DNA from: Candidatus Avedoeria danica
GTDB lineage: Bacteria > Chloroflexota > Anaerolineae > Epilineales > Epilineaceae
Direction: 5' to 3'
Assembly: GCA_016703025.1 (NCBI GenBank)
Contig: JADJCV010000004.1
Location: 2,111,501 to 2,175,500, forward strand
Length of the DNA: 64,000 nt
Made by a program: the position numbers and the translations under genes. The notes beneath the pieces are model-generated. The model worked only from the letters and a program-made list of their open reading frames with translations. It searched no databases and was not told the origin of the DNA. Below, one piece after another: positions 8,555-17,190 of this stretch (positions within the stretch are counted from its first letter, which is position 1; every line of letters begins with the position of its first letter).

Positions 8555-11500
8555 ATGTCCCGCACCCGAATCGCCTTCGTCGCCGCACTCGCCACCGCCC
8601 TCATCGCCGCGCTCGTCGCCTCCTTGCCCGCGACGCTGCCCCGCGTCCAGGCGATGCCGGCCGCCCAAGACCCGGCCCAGTCTCCACTGTCGGCCGTCGT
8701 CACGCTCGGCCGCAGCACCGTCACCGGCCAGGCCGGCTCGAACGCCGAGGTGAGCGTCGAGGTCACTACGGCGGGCGGTGCGGTGAAGGGCAGCGCGGCC
8801 GGGCGTTCGATCCCGCTCCTCCGCGCCTACAGCCTCGATGTGGCAGACGCGACCGGCCGGCGAGCGCCCATTGCGGCCGGCGACCGCGTGACGGTGCGCT
8901 CCGGCGAGGCGACGATCGCGGACAGCGCACCGGCGCTGACCGTTCTCGGCGACACCGACAGCGATGTCGTTCTCGGCACCGCCCCGCCCGGCGCGGCCGT
9001 GACGGTGACGGTGCGGACCGGGCTTGGATTCGATGCCGCGTCGCGCGGCGCCGTGGCCGACGGCACCGGGCGCTTCTCGGTCGACTTCGCGGGCGCCTAC
9101 GATGTCGACACGCTCACGACGCTGCGGGTGGACGTCGTGCGGGGCGCGTTCACGTTTCGTGCGGAGCGGCTGCAGTCCGAGCAGGTGATGTTCTTCCATT
9201 ACAGCGACACCGTCGCCGGGATCGCGCCGGCCGGCACCGAGTTGGCCGTCGAGCTGACCCGGCGCGGCGACACCGTCGCCGGTCGCGGCGAAGGAACGGC
9301 GAACTTCATCGGCATCTGGTCGGCCTCGCTCGCCGACGCCGCCGGCCAGCCGGTCGACATCCGGCCGGGCGACCGGCTGCGGCTGCTGATCGGCGGATCG
9401 GCCATCCTCGACTACACCGTACCGGACCTGCCGGTGACCGTCGACCCCGCGACGGACAGCGTCGGCGGAACGGCGCCGCCCGGCCGCGGCGTCACCGCCA
9501 TGATCGACGGCGTCGCGAACCCGCCGGCGCGGTCCGCGACGGCTGCCGCGGACGGCAGCTGGCGCGTCTCGTTCGCGCCCGAGCTGGACATCGTGCCCGG
9601 CACGATCGGCCAGCTGAACGTCTACGACCGGAAGGACGGCGTCGACGTCACGAACCGCCGCGCGTTTGCCGTCACCCGCCTGGCGGTCCGCCTCGGTGAG
9701 AGCGTCGTCACCGGCGTCGCGACGCCGGGCGAAGGCGTGCGGCTGAACCTGAAGGATGCGCGCGGCGCACTGCGGGCGAACACCGCGACGCTTGTCGAGA
9801 GCGGCCGCTTCTTCGGCGGCGGCGCGACGTTCGAGGCGACACTGGAGAACGTGCAAGGCGATCCGATCGACGTCCGCCCGACGGACGTCCTCGAGTTTCG
9901 CCAAGGCACGGCGCGGATCGACCTCCCGATCCCGACGCTGACCGCCGACATCGACATCGCGGCCGACACCGTCGGCGGCCAGGCACCGGCCGGCGCGGCG
10001 CTGCGGGTGACGGCATCCATCCTCTTCTTCAGCGCTTCGCGCGACGTCACCGCCGACGCGGCCGGCCGCTACGTGGCCGACTTCAGGGGCGACTTCGACC
10101 TCGTCGGCGGGATCGGCGTCGAGGTGACGCAGACCGTACCCGAGGGCCACACGATCACGCTCGCCACGGCCGCCTCGTCCCTCCGCGTCTGGCCCGAGGC
10201 GGGCCGTGTGGACGGCAGCGTGGCTGGCGGGGCCGACGTGACGGTCACGGCGCTGTCGGCGACCGGAACGGTCCTCGCCGGCGGTACGGACACGGCGAAC
10301 TTCCTCGGCGCGTTCGACGCGACGCTCCGCACGGCCGGCGGCGCGGCCTACTTCCCGAAGCCCGGCGACCGGATCCGCGTCCAGTTCAACAACGCCACCA
10401 AGGAGATGACCGTCCCGGCGCTGTCCATCGAGTGGGACACGGCGCGCGAGCGCGTCTTCGGCGAGGCGACGCCCGGCGGCCGCGTGGCCGTGCGCGCCCG
10501 TCCGCCGGCCGGCAGCGGCAACGGCGCCGAGACGCGCGAGCAGCTCGTCGAAGCCGTCAGCACGTACGCCGCCGAGTTCGCGCCCGACCAGGACCTGCGC
10601 GCCGCGAGCCGTCTCGAGATCACCTACACCTACCCCAACGGCGACCGCTCGCGGATCGACCGCCTTCTGCCGTACTTGAACGTCCAGGTCGGTGGCAACG
10701 CCGTGGCCGGCTACGCGCTCCCGCGCGCAAGCATCGTCGGTACGTTGAAAGACGGCGCGACCGAGATCGGCCGCGGAACCGCGACCGCCGACGACGGGCA
10801 GGCGTTCGACGCGCGCATCGTCCGCGGCGGCGACATGGACGACGCCGTCGCGATCACGGCCGGCCGCACCGTCGACGTCGAGTTCGAGGCGCGCCACATC
10901 GCCCTCACCGCCGACGACCTGTCGGCGCGCTTCAGCCGCGACGGCGGCGCCACGGCCATCGTCGGCACCGGCCCGATCTCGACCGCCCTCGCCGCGCGCG
11001 TCGTCGGCTCGAACGGGCAGGTGCGCAACCAGAACGTGACGACCGATGGAACCGGCGCCTTCCGCCTCGCCCTGCCCGGCGGCATCGACGGCCTCGGCGG
11101 GACGAGCGCGACGGTGGCGTTCCTGAACGGCGAGGGGCACCGGCAGTGGGCGCTGGCGCGGATCGCGCGGCTGACGGCGTACCTCGGCCAACGCTCGTTC
11201 GGCCTCGAGGCGACGCCGCTGACGCCGGCCGAACTGCGCTGGAACGATGGACGGCGTGTGCAGACCGCAAACGGGGCGACGAACACGGACGGCTGGATCG
11301 ACTTCACGATGTTCGTTTCGGGGGAGAATGCCGTCGATGAGCCGCGGCCGGGCCAATCGGTCTCGGCGAACATCGGCACGGGCGCATCGGCCGAAGCCGC
11401 CACGATGACGATCGCCGACGTCCGCCTCGCGCTCGACACGGCGCGCAGCACCGTCACGGGCCGCGTCCCGGTCGGCACCGGCGTCCTCGGCCGCTTCGCC

Positions 11501-11746
11501 CAGCTGCGCCTCTGGCCGCGCGACGGCGAGGCCTCGATCAACGTCGCCGTCCGCACGGACGCCGAAGGCAACTTCACGCTGGACACGACGAACCCGCCCG
11601 GCTTCGGCGCGCAGGGTGCGGCGCTGGCCCGCTACGAGCGGGTGCAGGTGATCCACACGAACGCGGACGGGCACCGGACGATCGCGGAAGACACGGTGAC
11701 GATCGCGATCTACGCGCCGTACGTGGCGAAGGGGGCGCGGCGGTAG
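8555..11746 (+). CDS. Large secreted protein made of about eleven divergent beta-sandwich repeats
   Basis: The 1063-residue product starts at ATG 8555 with AGGAG at 8544 and a typical signal peptide (FVAALATALIAALVASLPATLP). The rest is a chain of repeats of roughly 80-110 residues, each opening with a signature like DTVGGTAPPG-hydrophobic or STVTGQAGSN: a Val/Asp-rich strand, a G-x-A-P-x-G turn, then alternating beta strands. At least eleven copies are recognisable (for example SDVVLGTAPPGAAV, DSVGGTAPPGRGV, DTVGGQAPAGAAL, RERVFGEATPGGRV, STVTGRVPVGTGV). No catalytic motif is seen. The protein ends in IAIYAPYVAKGARR, possibly a short anchoring or sorting tail. It could be an adhesin or sheath component; the function is not known. 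It is divergent from hisS. Confidence 0.82.
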   Translation: MSRTRIAFVAALATALIAALVASLPATLPRVQAMPAAQDPAQSPLSAVVTLGRSTVTGQAGSNAEVSVEVTTAGGAVKGSAAGRSIPLLRAYSLDVADATGRRAPIAAGDRVTVRSGEATIADSAPALTVLGDTDSDVVLGTAPPGAAVTVTVRTGLGFDAASRGAVADGTGRFSVDFAGAYDVDTLTTLRVDVVRGAFTFRAERLQSEQVMFFHYSDTVAGIAPAGTELAVELTRRGDTVAGRGEGTANFIGIWSASLADAAGQPVDIRPGDRLRLLIGGSAILDYTVPDLPVTVDPATDSVGGTAPPGRGVTAMIDGVANPPARSATAAADGSWRVSFAPELDIVPGTIGQLNVYDRKDGVDVTNRRAFAVTRLAVRLGESVVTGVATPGEGVRLNLKDARGALRANTATLVESGRFFGGGATFEATLENVQGDPIDVRPTDVLEFRQGTARIDLPIPTLTADIDIAADTVGGQAPAGAALRVTASILFFSASRDVTADAAGRYVADFRGDFDLVGGIGVEVTQTVPEGHTITLATAASSLRVWPEAGRVDGSVAGGADVTVTALSATGTVLAGGTDTANFLGAFDATLRTAGGAAYFPKPGDRIRVQFNNATKEMTVPALSIEWDTARERVFGEATPGGRVAVRARPPAGSGNGAETREQLVEAVSTYAAEFAPDQDLRAASRLEITYTYPNGDRSRIDRLLPYLNVQVGGNAVAGYALPRASIVGTLKDGATEIGRGTATADDGQAFDARIVRGGDMDDAVAITAGRTVDVEFEARHIALTADDLSARFSRDGGATAIVGTGPISTALAARVVGSNGQVRNQNVTTDGTGAFRLALPGGIDGLGGTSATVAFLNGEGHRQWALARIARLTAYLGQRSFGLEATPLTPAELRWNDGRRVQTANGATNTDGWIDFTMFVSGENAVDEPRPGQSVSANIGTGASAEAATMTIADVRLALDTARSTVTGRVPVGTGVLGRFAQLRLWPRDGEASINVAVRTDAEGNFTLDTTNPPGFGAQGAALARYERVQVIHTNADGHRTIAEDTVTIAIYAPYVAKGARR

Positions 11747-11849
11747 GTTCCCGTTCCCCCAACCTGCGAACCCGCGCCGCCAATGCGGAAACCGCCGTGC
11801 CCCTAAGCGATGGTTGTCGTGCGCCTGCGGATGCGGTTGTTGTACGAAT

Positions 11850-11869
11850 GGGCACGGCATGCCGTGCCC
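11850..11869. repeat. Perfect 20-bp palindrome, REP-like
   Basis: The sequence GGGCACGGCATGCCGTGCCC is fully self-complementary and is followed by CTAC. A related half-copy (GCCGTGCCCCTA) lies at 11795. The palindrome sits between convergent genes and may act as a terminator, but it resembles the dispersed GC-rich palindromes elsewhere in this window. Confidence 0.6.
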
Positions 11870-12580
11870 CTACGCAACCGTTGTCGCGCTTGCCATGAAC
11901 TCGCGGATCGCCTTGGCCAGCCACTCTGGGTTGGCCCGCTCCAGCGGGTGCGGCGTTTGGGGGAACACCTGCAGCTGCGCGTTGGGCAGTGCCCGGTACG
12001 CCGCGACGCACTCGTCGACCGTCACCGTCGCGTCCCGGTCGCCGACGGCGATGCGGACCGGGATGTCGAGGGCGGGCCAGTCGGTGTCCGACAGGGCTGG
12101 GGCGGTGCCGAGGGCGAGGAGCATGTCGCGGGTGGCGGCGAGGAGCGCGGGCCAGTGGGCATCGCCGTGGCGCGCGGCGAGCTGCGCGGCGAAGGCGGGG
12201 GCGCGTTCGGTCAGGCGTGCGGCATCGAGGTAGCCGGCCTCGCGGGCGGCGACATCCGGTGTCCAGGCCAGCTTCGTGCCGAGCGTCATGATCCGCTCGA
12301 TCGTACCCGGATGGCGTCGGGCGCACAGGAGCGCGGCGTAGCCGCCCATGCTGTAGCCGAACACGCGCGCCGGCGCGAGGCCGTTCGTCGCGATGTGATC
12401 GCGCACCGCCTCGGCGAAGCGGTCCATCGTCATCGGCCGCGTCGGCGGTGCCAGCGTGCCGTGGCCCTCGAAGTCGAAGCGGTGGACGTCGAACGTGTCG
12501 GACAGGCGCCCGGCGAGGGCGTCGAATTGGTCGCTCGCGCCGAGGGCACCGTGTAGGAGGAGGAGCGACGGAAGGGACAT
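11870..12580 (-). CDS. Alpha/beta-fold hydrolase
   Basis: A 236-residue hydrolase of the BioH/MenH-like alpha/beta family. It opens directly with the first core strand and oxyanion-hole motif LLLLHGAL, has the nucleophile elbow GYSMGG (Ser nucleophile), an acid candidate in VGDRDATV, and the catalytic His in QTPHPLE near the C-terminus. There is no signal peptide, so it is cytoplasmic. ATG 12580 is preferred over a start at 12643 because the longer version would begin inside the palindrome array upstream. Substrate is unknown: ester, lactone or a cofactor intermediate are all possible. It is divergent from the Uma2-type gene. Confidence 0.85.
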   Translation of the reverse strand: MSLPSLLLLHGALGASDQFDALAGRLSDTFDVHRFDFEGHGTLAPPTRPMTMDRFAEAVRDHIATNGLAPARVFGYSMGGYAALLCARRHPGTIERIMTLGTKLAWTPDVAAREAGYLDAARLTERAPAFAAQLAARHGDAHWPALLAATRDMLLALGTAPALSDTDWPALDIPVRIAVGDRDATVTVDECVAAYRALPNAQLQVFPQTPHPLERANPEWLAKAIREFMASATTVA

Positions 12581-12607
12581 CGCGGGTTCCTGGAGGAGCG
12601 GCGCGGC

Positions 12608-12710
12608 GATGAAGGCTTCATCGGGCACGGATGAAGGTTTCATCGGCCGGCAAAGCCGGCGTTAGGTGCCGGCGATGATAGCTTCATCGCCGCGGAGTGA
12701 AGCTTTCACT
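12608..12710. repeat. Array of five short palindromes in a divergent gene gap
   Basis: Four sites of the form GATGAA-N3-TTCATC (or a close variant) start at 12608, 12630, 12674 and 12696, spaced exactly 22, 44 and 22 bp. A different hairpin, GCCGGC-AAA-GCCGGC, fills the gap at 12646-12660. The 22-bp steps are about two helical turns, which fits a cooperative operator array, though a decayed mobile repeat is equally possible. Confidence 0.6.
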
Positions 12711-12792
12711 TCGCCTGGGCGAGCCGTAGGCGCCGTCGCCAGGTCGTCGCCGATGCGTCGCCGATGTGTCGCGATCCGCGTTCCACACCGCG

Positions 12793-12821
12793 TTGGCGGT
12801 GGTTATCCTCATCGCTATACT
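12793..12821 (+). promoter_or_regulatory. Sigma70-type promoter for the Uma2-like gene
   Basis: TTGGCG at 12793-12798 and TATACT at 12816-12821 are separated by 17 bp, followed by a 43-bp leader with GGAGG before the ATG at 12865. Confidence 0.65.
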
Positions 12822-12864
12822 GCCCGAGCAGCCCACGAGCGTCGTGTGGGCGGAGGAGCGAGCG

Positions 12865-13467
12865 ATGACACTGGCGATCCCCACGCAGACGAAAACGGTT
12901 CGACCCGGCCGCTGGCGATTCACCGTCGAGCAGTACCACAGGCTGTTCGAGGCGGACGCCTGGCCGGAGGATGTCCGCACCGAGCTGATCCACGGGGACA
13001 TCTACGTCATGGCACCCATCGGCGGCGAGCATATCCATTCATCGCTCTACCTTGTGAACTACCTGGCCCACCAATTCGGACGCCGAGCGCTCGTCTCTGC
13101 GCAGAACTCGCTTCAACTAGCGGACGACACCGAGGTCATGCCCGACGTCGCCGTCGTCGGGCCCGACGTGCTTGCGCGCGACGACCGGCTCTGGCCGTCC
13201 GACGTGGCGTTCATCGTCGAGATCGCCCAGTCCTCGGTGCGGCACGACCGCGCCATCAAGCTACCGTTGTACGCCCGCTCGGGCATCCCGGAGTACTGGA
13301 TCGCCGTGCTGCCGAAGCGTCAGCTGGAAGTCTATCGGGACTTGGACGCGGCGGCCGGACGGTACCGGACGATGGCGGTGCTCGAGCCGGGGGACACGGT
13401 GTCGCCGGAGCGCTGGCCGGACGTGCGGTTGGACGTGGCGGACATCGTGCGGGCGAAGCGGGGCTAG
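12865..13467 (+). CDS. Uma2 family (DUF820) PD-(D/E)XK nuclease-like protein
   Basis: A 200-residue protein of the Uma2 family, common in multiple copies in Cyanobacteria and Chloroflexota. The core shows the restriction-endonuclease-like fold signature: ELIHGDIYVMAP, then PDVAVV with the metal-binding Asp, then FIVEIAQSSVRHDRAIKLPLYA with the Glu and the Lys of the D-ExK-like site, and finally YWIAVLPKRQLEVY. Activity of the family is poorly defined; nuclease or a role in mobile DNA has been proposed. The ATG at 12865 follows GGAGG and lies downstream of a good promoter. No partner gene is apparent. Confidence 0.88.
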   Translation: MTLAIPTQTKTVRPGRWRFTVEQYHRLFEADAWPEDVRTELIHGDIYVMAPIGGEHIHSSLYLVNYLAHQFGRRALVSAQNSLQLADDTEVMPDVAVVGPDVLARDDRLWPSDVAFIVEIAQSSVRHDRAIKLPLYARSGIPEYWIAVLPKRQLEVYRDLDAAAGRYRTMAVLEPGDTVSPERWPDVRLDVADIVRAKRG

Positions 13468-13484
13468 GCGGGGCGGACGGCCTT

Positions 13485-13552
13485 CGGCCCTCATCCCCCG
13501 ACCCCCTCCCCCCAACTCCGGGGGAGGGGGAGGATCACGAGCTGGAGGATGG
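13485..13552. repeat. Dispersed hairpin element, copy 1
   Basis: Perfect 11-bp arms CCCCCTCCCCC and GGGGGAGGGGG enclose CAACTCC, followed by GGATCACGAGCTGGAGGATGG. A second copy at 33193-33259 has the same arms and flanks but a different loop. Located downstream of the Uma2-like gene, between convergent genes. Confidence 0.8.
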
Positions 13553-13584
13553 ATCCCGCGCTGTGCGTCGTTCGGCGCACGAGC

Positions 13585-14628
13585 TTAGCGGTTAGCCCAC
13601 GGCAGAAAGGTCGACCAGTTGGGCGTGGCTGCAGTAGTCAGAAGCGTCGGGGTGGCAGTCGTGGTCGCCGTCGCCGATACCGTCGCAGTCGCCTCCCCAA
13701 CCTCATCTGCCGCCGGACACTCGATCGGCCCGGCGCTAATGATCAGGTTGTCGAAGTACCGCTCCTGGCCCTTCACCGACCCATCGTTCCAGTAGTTCTC
13801 GACGAAGACCGCGTTCAGCGCAAAGTCGCGATAACTTCGGACGAAGTCGAGCCCATCTCGCCGCGCTTCGAGCTGGCCGTCGACGAAGAACTCCTGCACG
13901 CCGTTCGCCTGTCCGGGGTCGTTCAGGCGGACGTGGTGGACGACGCAGTACCAGCGGCCGCTGTTGGCGGTGTCGAATACGGCGGTCGTGCCGGGCCGGT
14001 ACCCGAGCCACTCGAAGCTCGCGAAGTCATTGTAGGTCATGCACTTCACCGCGTTCGACGGGTCGACGCAGCGCGCGGGGTCGACGAGGAGGTGGTTCTT
14101 GCCGTCGCCCCACAGGTGCGCGACCATCGCCTGCCGCCAGTCGCTCGCGTGCGTGAACACGGTGGCGCGCGAGAGCTTGGCGGGGTCGCCGGCCCAGCCG
14201 ACGTCGTGCCGCACATCGAGCCGGTACCAGATCTCGCGGAAGTTCTCGTCGGGGCGGATGCGCGACCGGTTCATGTAGCCGTTTGGGTTCCGCCCGAACG
14301 CCACCTTCAGCCCGCCCGCCCCGACCTCGCCCTGCTGCCACACCGTGCGCATGCCGAGCGAGCCGTCCCGCCCGACGCCCGCGGCGCGCGCGAATTCACC
14401 GTCGTCGTCGTCGATCTCGAAGTAGCGGCCGACGCCGACGTTGGGGGCGGCGGACTCGAAGTCGTCGCAGAAGATCCACTCGGGGTGGGCGGGGGCGTCG
14501 GCGCAAGGAGCGGCACCAGCGACGGTGTCGGCTGTGGCCACCCCGTCGGCGGCGACGTGGGCGACGATCGCCGGCAGCGCAAGAGCGCCGGATGCGAGCA
14601 CGGCGGCCAAGCGCCCGGGCGCGCTCAT
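13585..14628 (-). CDS. Secreted protein with a lectin/polysaccharide-lyase-like beta-sandwich
   Basis: The 347-residue product has a signal peptide (LAAVLASGALALPAIVAHVAA), then FCDDFES, the common opening of concanavalin A-like jelly-roll domains, and strands such as IWYRLDVRH, KNHLLVDPA and GRWYCVVHHVRLND followed by a FFVDGQLEARRDG hairpin. This layout resembles polysaccharide-lyase and LamG-type domains, but no catalytic residues can be assigned. After residue 310 comes a TAT/TPT linker and the protein ends in STFLPWANR, a tail seen in other secreted proteins of this type. Its start lies 10 bp after the UbiA gene's stop, so the two are probably cotranscribed. Confidence 0.78.
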   Translation of the reverse strand: MSAPGRLAAVLASGALALPAIVAHVAADGVATADTVAGAAPCADAPAHPEWIFCDDFESAAPNVGVGRYFEIDDDDGEFARAAGVGRDGSLGMRTVWQQGEVGAGGLKVAFGRNPNGYMNRSRIRPDENFREIWYRLDVRHDVGWAGDPAKLSRATVFTHASDWRQAMVAHLWGDGKNHLLVDPARCVDPSNAVKCMTYNDFASFEWLGYRPGTTAVFDTANSGRWYCVVHHVRLNDPGQANGVQEFFVDGQLEARRDGLDFVRSYRDFALNAVFVENYWNDGSVKGQERYFDNLIISAGPIECPAADEVGEATATVSATATTTATPTLLTTAATPNWSTFLPWANR

Positions 14629-14638
14629 CGTTCGCGTC

Positions 14639-15535
14639 TCAGCTCAACCAACGCCCAACAATGTACGTCGCGAACACCGCCGCATCCACGTAGTTCGTCC
14701 CCATCACGCGCACGTAGTTCCGCTCCCAGTTGCCGCCATCGAACGTGCGGCCCCACCACGCGATGTGGACGAGGTGCCCGAGCCAGAACGCGCCGACGAG
14801 GGCCGCGTCGATCTGGCCCTCCAGGCGGTAGAGGACGGCGATGAGCGCCGCACCGCTGACGGCCAGCAGCGCGAGCGCGAACGCGAACGAGCCGCGCACG
14901 CCCAGCGCCCGCGAGAGCGTTCGGTCGCCGGCGTTCGCATCGTCCTCGAGCTGATACAGCTGGGTGAGCGGGTACATGCCGAGCGTCAGCGCGCTGACCG
15001 CCAGGCCGCCGAGGGCTGGGATGCCGCCGAGGACATCGGCCGGCGCGCCGCCGGCGGCGACGTAGCCGGCCGTATACGTCAGGAATCCCTGGCCGATGGC
15101 CACGACAGCGGCGCTGCCGATCGGGCTGCCCTTGAGCCGGACGGCCGGATGGCTGTAGGCCAGGCTGAGGGCCATGAAGACGACATAGATGGCGATGTAC
15201 GCGGCCGGCAGCCGCAGCACGGCAGCGACGACGAGGCCGAGGATCTGGATCCCCCACGCCAGCCGCCACAACCACGGGTCGACGGCCGGCGGCTTCCTCA
15301 GGCCGCCGATCGGGCCGGTGTCCTTGTCGTAGAACGAGTTGAGGGCGTTGACGCCGCCGTACAGGCACAGGTTGTAGAGGACGAACGCGATCCAGAACGA
15401 AACGCCGGGGAATGCGCCCGGGTCATGGACGAACGCGCCCCACAGGAACAGCGGCGCCAGCACGGCGATGAAGCGGATCCGCAGGTGGATGAGGAACCGG
15501 CCGAAGGCGATGCCGAGGGGCGGGTTGGCGGACAT
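14639..15535 (-). CDS. UbiA-family prenyltransferase
   Basis: An integral membrane aromatic prenyltransferase of 298 residues with eight to nine predicted helices. Both Asp-rich prenyl-diphosphate/Mg sites are visible: NSFYDKDTG (D70, D72) and QLEDDANAGDRT (D198, D199, D204). Members attach polyprenyl chains to quinone or heme precursors, or work in lipid synthesis; no quinone, heme or lipid gene is nearby to decide the substrate. ATG 15535 is chosen over 15577 because GGAG lies 9 bp upstream. It sits between the beta-helix gene and the lectin-like gene in a likely leftward operon. Confidence 0.88.
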   Translation of the reverse strand: MSANPPLGIAFGRFLIHLRIRFIAVLAPLFLWGAFVHDPGAFPGVSFWIAFVLYNLCLYGGVNALNSFYDKDTGPIGGLRKPPAVDPWLWRLAWGIQILGLVVAAVLRLPAAYIAIYVVFMALSLAYSHPAVRLKGSPIGSAAVVAIGQGFLTYTAGYVAAGGAPADVLGGIPALGGLAVSALTLGMYPLTQLYQLEDDANAGDRTLSRALGVRGSFAFALALLAVSGAALIAVLYRLEGQIDAALVGAFWLGHLVHIAWWGRTFDGGNWERNYVRVMGTNYVDAAVFATYIVGRWLS

Positions 15536-15622
15536 GGGGGCGGCTCCAAGGGGGCGGACGTCGAGACAGGGCGCCATGGTAGCGCGGGGCGGCGGGTTGG
15601 TCGATCCTTCGCGCCCGTCGCG

Positions 15623-17041
15623 TCACTCGCCCGCCCCCGCCGGCAGCATCACCGCCTCCGACGCCGCGCTCTCGCCGCGCTCGAAGTACGCCGTCGACAC
15701 CGCGACCCAGTACGCGCGGCCCGGGTCGAGCCAGTCCATGACCTTCATCGGCCCGTCGTCGTGCCCGGTCGCCCGGGCGTAGCTGTAGCGAAGGCTCGGC
15801 GGTCCGCCGTCCGCGGGCGAGGCCACGACGTGGTACATCCAGGCGTCCGGCACGGGATCCCACGACACGACCCACGGCTGGGCCGCGCCGAGCGACGCGG
15901 CCGCAGCGCGCCCGGTGCGCAGGTTGGTGGGCGGCGCGCCGATGCCGGCGAACGGAAGGGCGCCGATGTCGGTGCCGTCGCTGGCGGCGTGGCGGGCGGG
16001 CGAGAGGGGGGTGAGCCACCAGTCCATCGGGGCGCGAAGGGCGTCGACGGAGAGATCACCATCGACGGCCGGAATCCACGTGGCGTACGGCCGCTTGGTC
16101 TCGCTGAACAGGTTGTGGTGGGCGTCGATGCCGGCCGAGCCGATGTCCAACGGGCCGTTGTCGATCCCGACATCGGCGCCTTCGAACAAGCTGTTCGTCA
16201 ACCGGCTCTGCGGTCGGCGAATCCGCGCTCCCGTGCCGGCGCTGACGGTGAGATGGTCGGCGACGAGGTGGGTGTTGGCATCGGTGTTGATCCCGATATC
16301 GCAGTTGACGATGCTGCGCCTGATGTCGATCTGCGCGATACACTCCGGCCCGGTGGTGCACGTGCCGACGAGACCGTTGGCAAGCTGAAAGAGCATCACA
16401 TCCCGGATCGTGTGACGGCCGGGTCCGTCGACGAGGATGCCGACCTCGAACGGGTTCTCGGACCAGATCCTCACCCCTTCGATCGTCGTCTTCTCGCCCG
16501 CGGCGAGCACGAAGTTCTCTACCGCGGCCAGGACCAAGGTCACCCCCGCCAGGGATGCCCGCCACGATCGCCCGCCGACCGCCGGCGCCGGATAGGGGGA
16601 CGCGGACACGATCGACGACCGCCGCCAACCCGCCCCGCGCAGCGTGACGCCGTCCGGCAGGCGCAGTCCCTTCTCCGCGTACGTCCCCTCGGCCAGCCGC
16701 ACGGTATCGCCCGGACGCGCGGCGGCGAAGGCGGCGGCGATCGTGGCGTACTCGCTCGGGACATCCAACGTGCGGGCACGCGGGGGTGGGGGGTTGACGT
16801 GGACGATGGGGAGGTTGAGGCGGTGGGGAGGCGCCTCGGCGTGGGCGGTGGGGATGGGGGCGGGGCGAGGGGCGACGACTACGGCAAAGGCAACGAGCAG
16901 CGTGAGAAGCGTGAGGAAGTGGATCCGCAGCTGCCGCTCGGCGAACTGCGCGACGAGGCGATGGACGACGTCCGGCGCCGTGATGGCGGGGGATGCGGCG
17001 GCGACGGTAGGGTTGGCGTGGTCGGTGTGATCGTCGTGCAT
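15623..17041 (-). CDS. Membrane-anchored right-handed beta-helix protein (DUF1565-like)
   Basis: The 472-residue product has an anchor helix after a charged N-terminus (FLTLLTLLVAFAVVVA) and a short proline-rich spacer. A motif typical of pectate-lyase-like beta-helix proteins follows: VPSEYATIAAAFAAARPGDTVRLAEGTYAE, then TLRGAG, then stacked coils each rich in Ile/Val/Asn (for example IDIRRSIVNCDIGINTD and LTNSLFEGADVGIDNG). The last 110 residues form a fibronectin type III-like domain (PWVVSWDPVPDAWMYHVVAS). It is probably a surface carbohydrate-binding or -degrading protein; no catalytic residues can be named. ATG 17041 is preferred to 17182, which would overlap the divergent gene's leader. 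Confidence 0.8.
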   Translation of the reverse strand: MHDDHTDHANPTVAAASPAITAPDVVHRLVAQFAERQLRIHFLTLLTLLVAFAVVVAPRPAPIPTAHAEAPPHRLNLPIVHVNPPPPRARTLDVPSEYATIAAAFAAARPGDTVRLAEGTYAEKGLRLPDGVTLRGAGWRRSSIVSASPYPAPAVGGRSWRASLAGVTLVLAAVENFVLAAGEKTTIEGVRIWSENPFEVGILVDGPGRHTIRDVMLFQLANGLVGTCTTGPECIAQIDIRRSIVNCDIGINTDANTHLVADHLTVSAGTGARIRRPQSRLTNSLFEGADVGIDNGPLDIGSAGIDAHHNLFSETKRPYATWIPAVDGDLSVDALRAPMDWWLTPLSPARHAASDGTDIGALPFAGIGAPPTNLRTGRAAAASLGAAQPWVVSWDPVPDAWMYHVVASPADGGPPSLRYSYARATGHDDGPMKVMDWLDPGRAYWVAVSTAYFERGESAASEAVMLPAGAGE

Positions 17042-17190
17042 GGTGCGGAATGATGCCCACACCAACCGCGCAGCGCAACGCATCGCCCCGCGGACGTCGG
17101 ATGCGCGGTGCTGCGGCCTGGCATCTGGGGCGGTTGTCCCGACGGGTTGCGGCTGGCCGCAAGCGGACGTGCGGTGGCACACTCGCGGGT

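Noticed and set aside
7013..11860. A 1615-codon open frame on the minus strand
   Set aside because: It spans hisS and the secreted repeat protein in other frames and contains only low-complexity sequence; a GC-rich antisense artefact.
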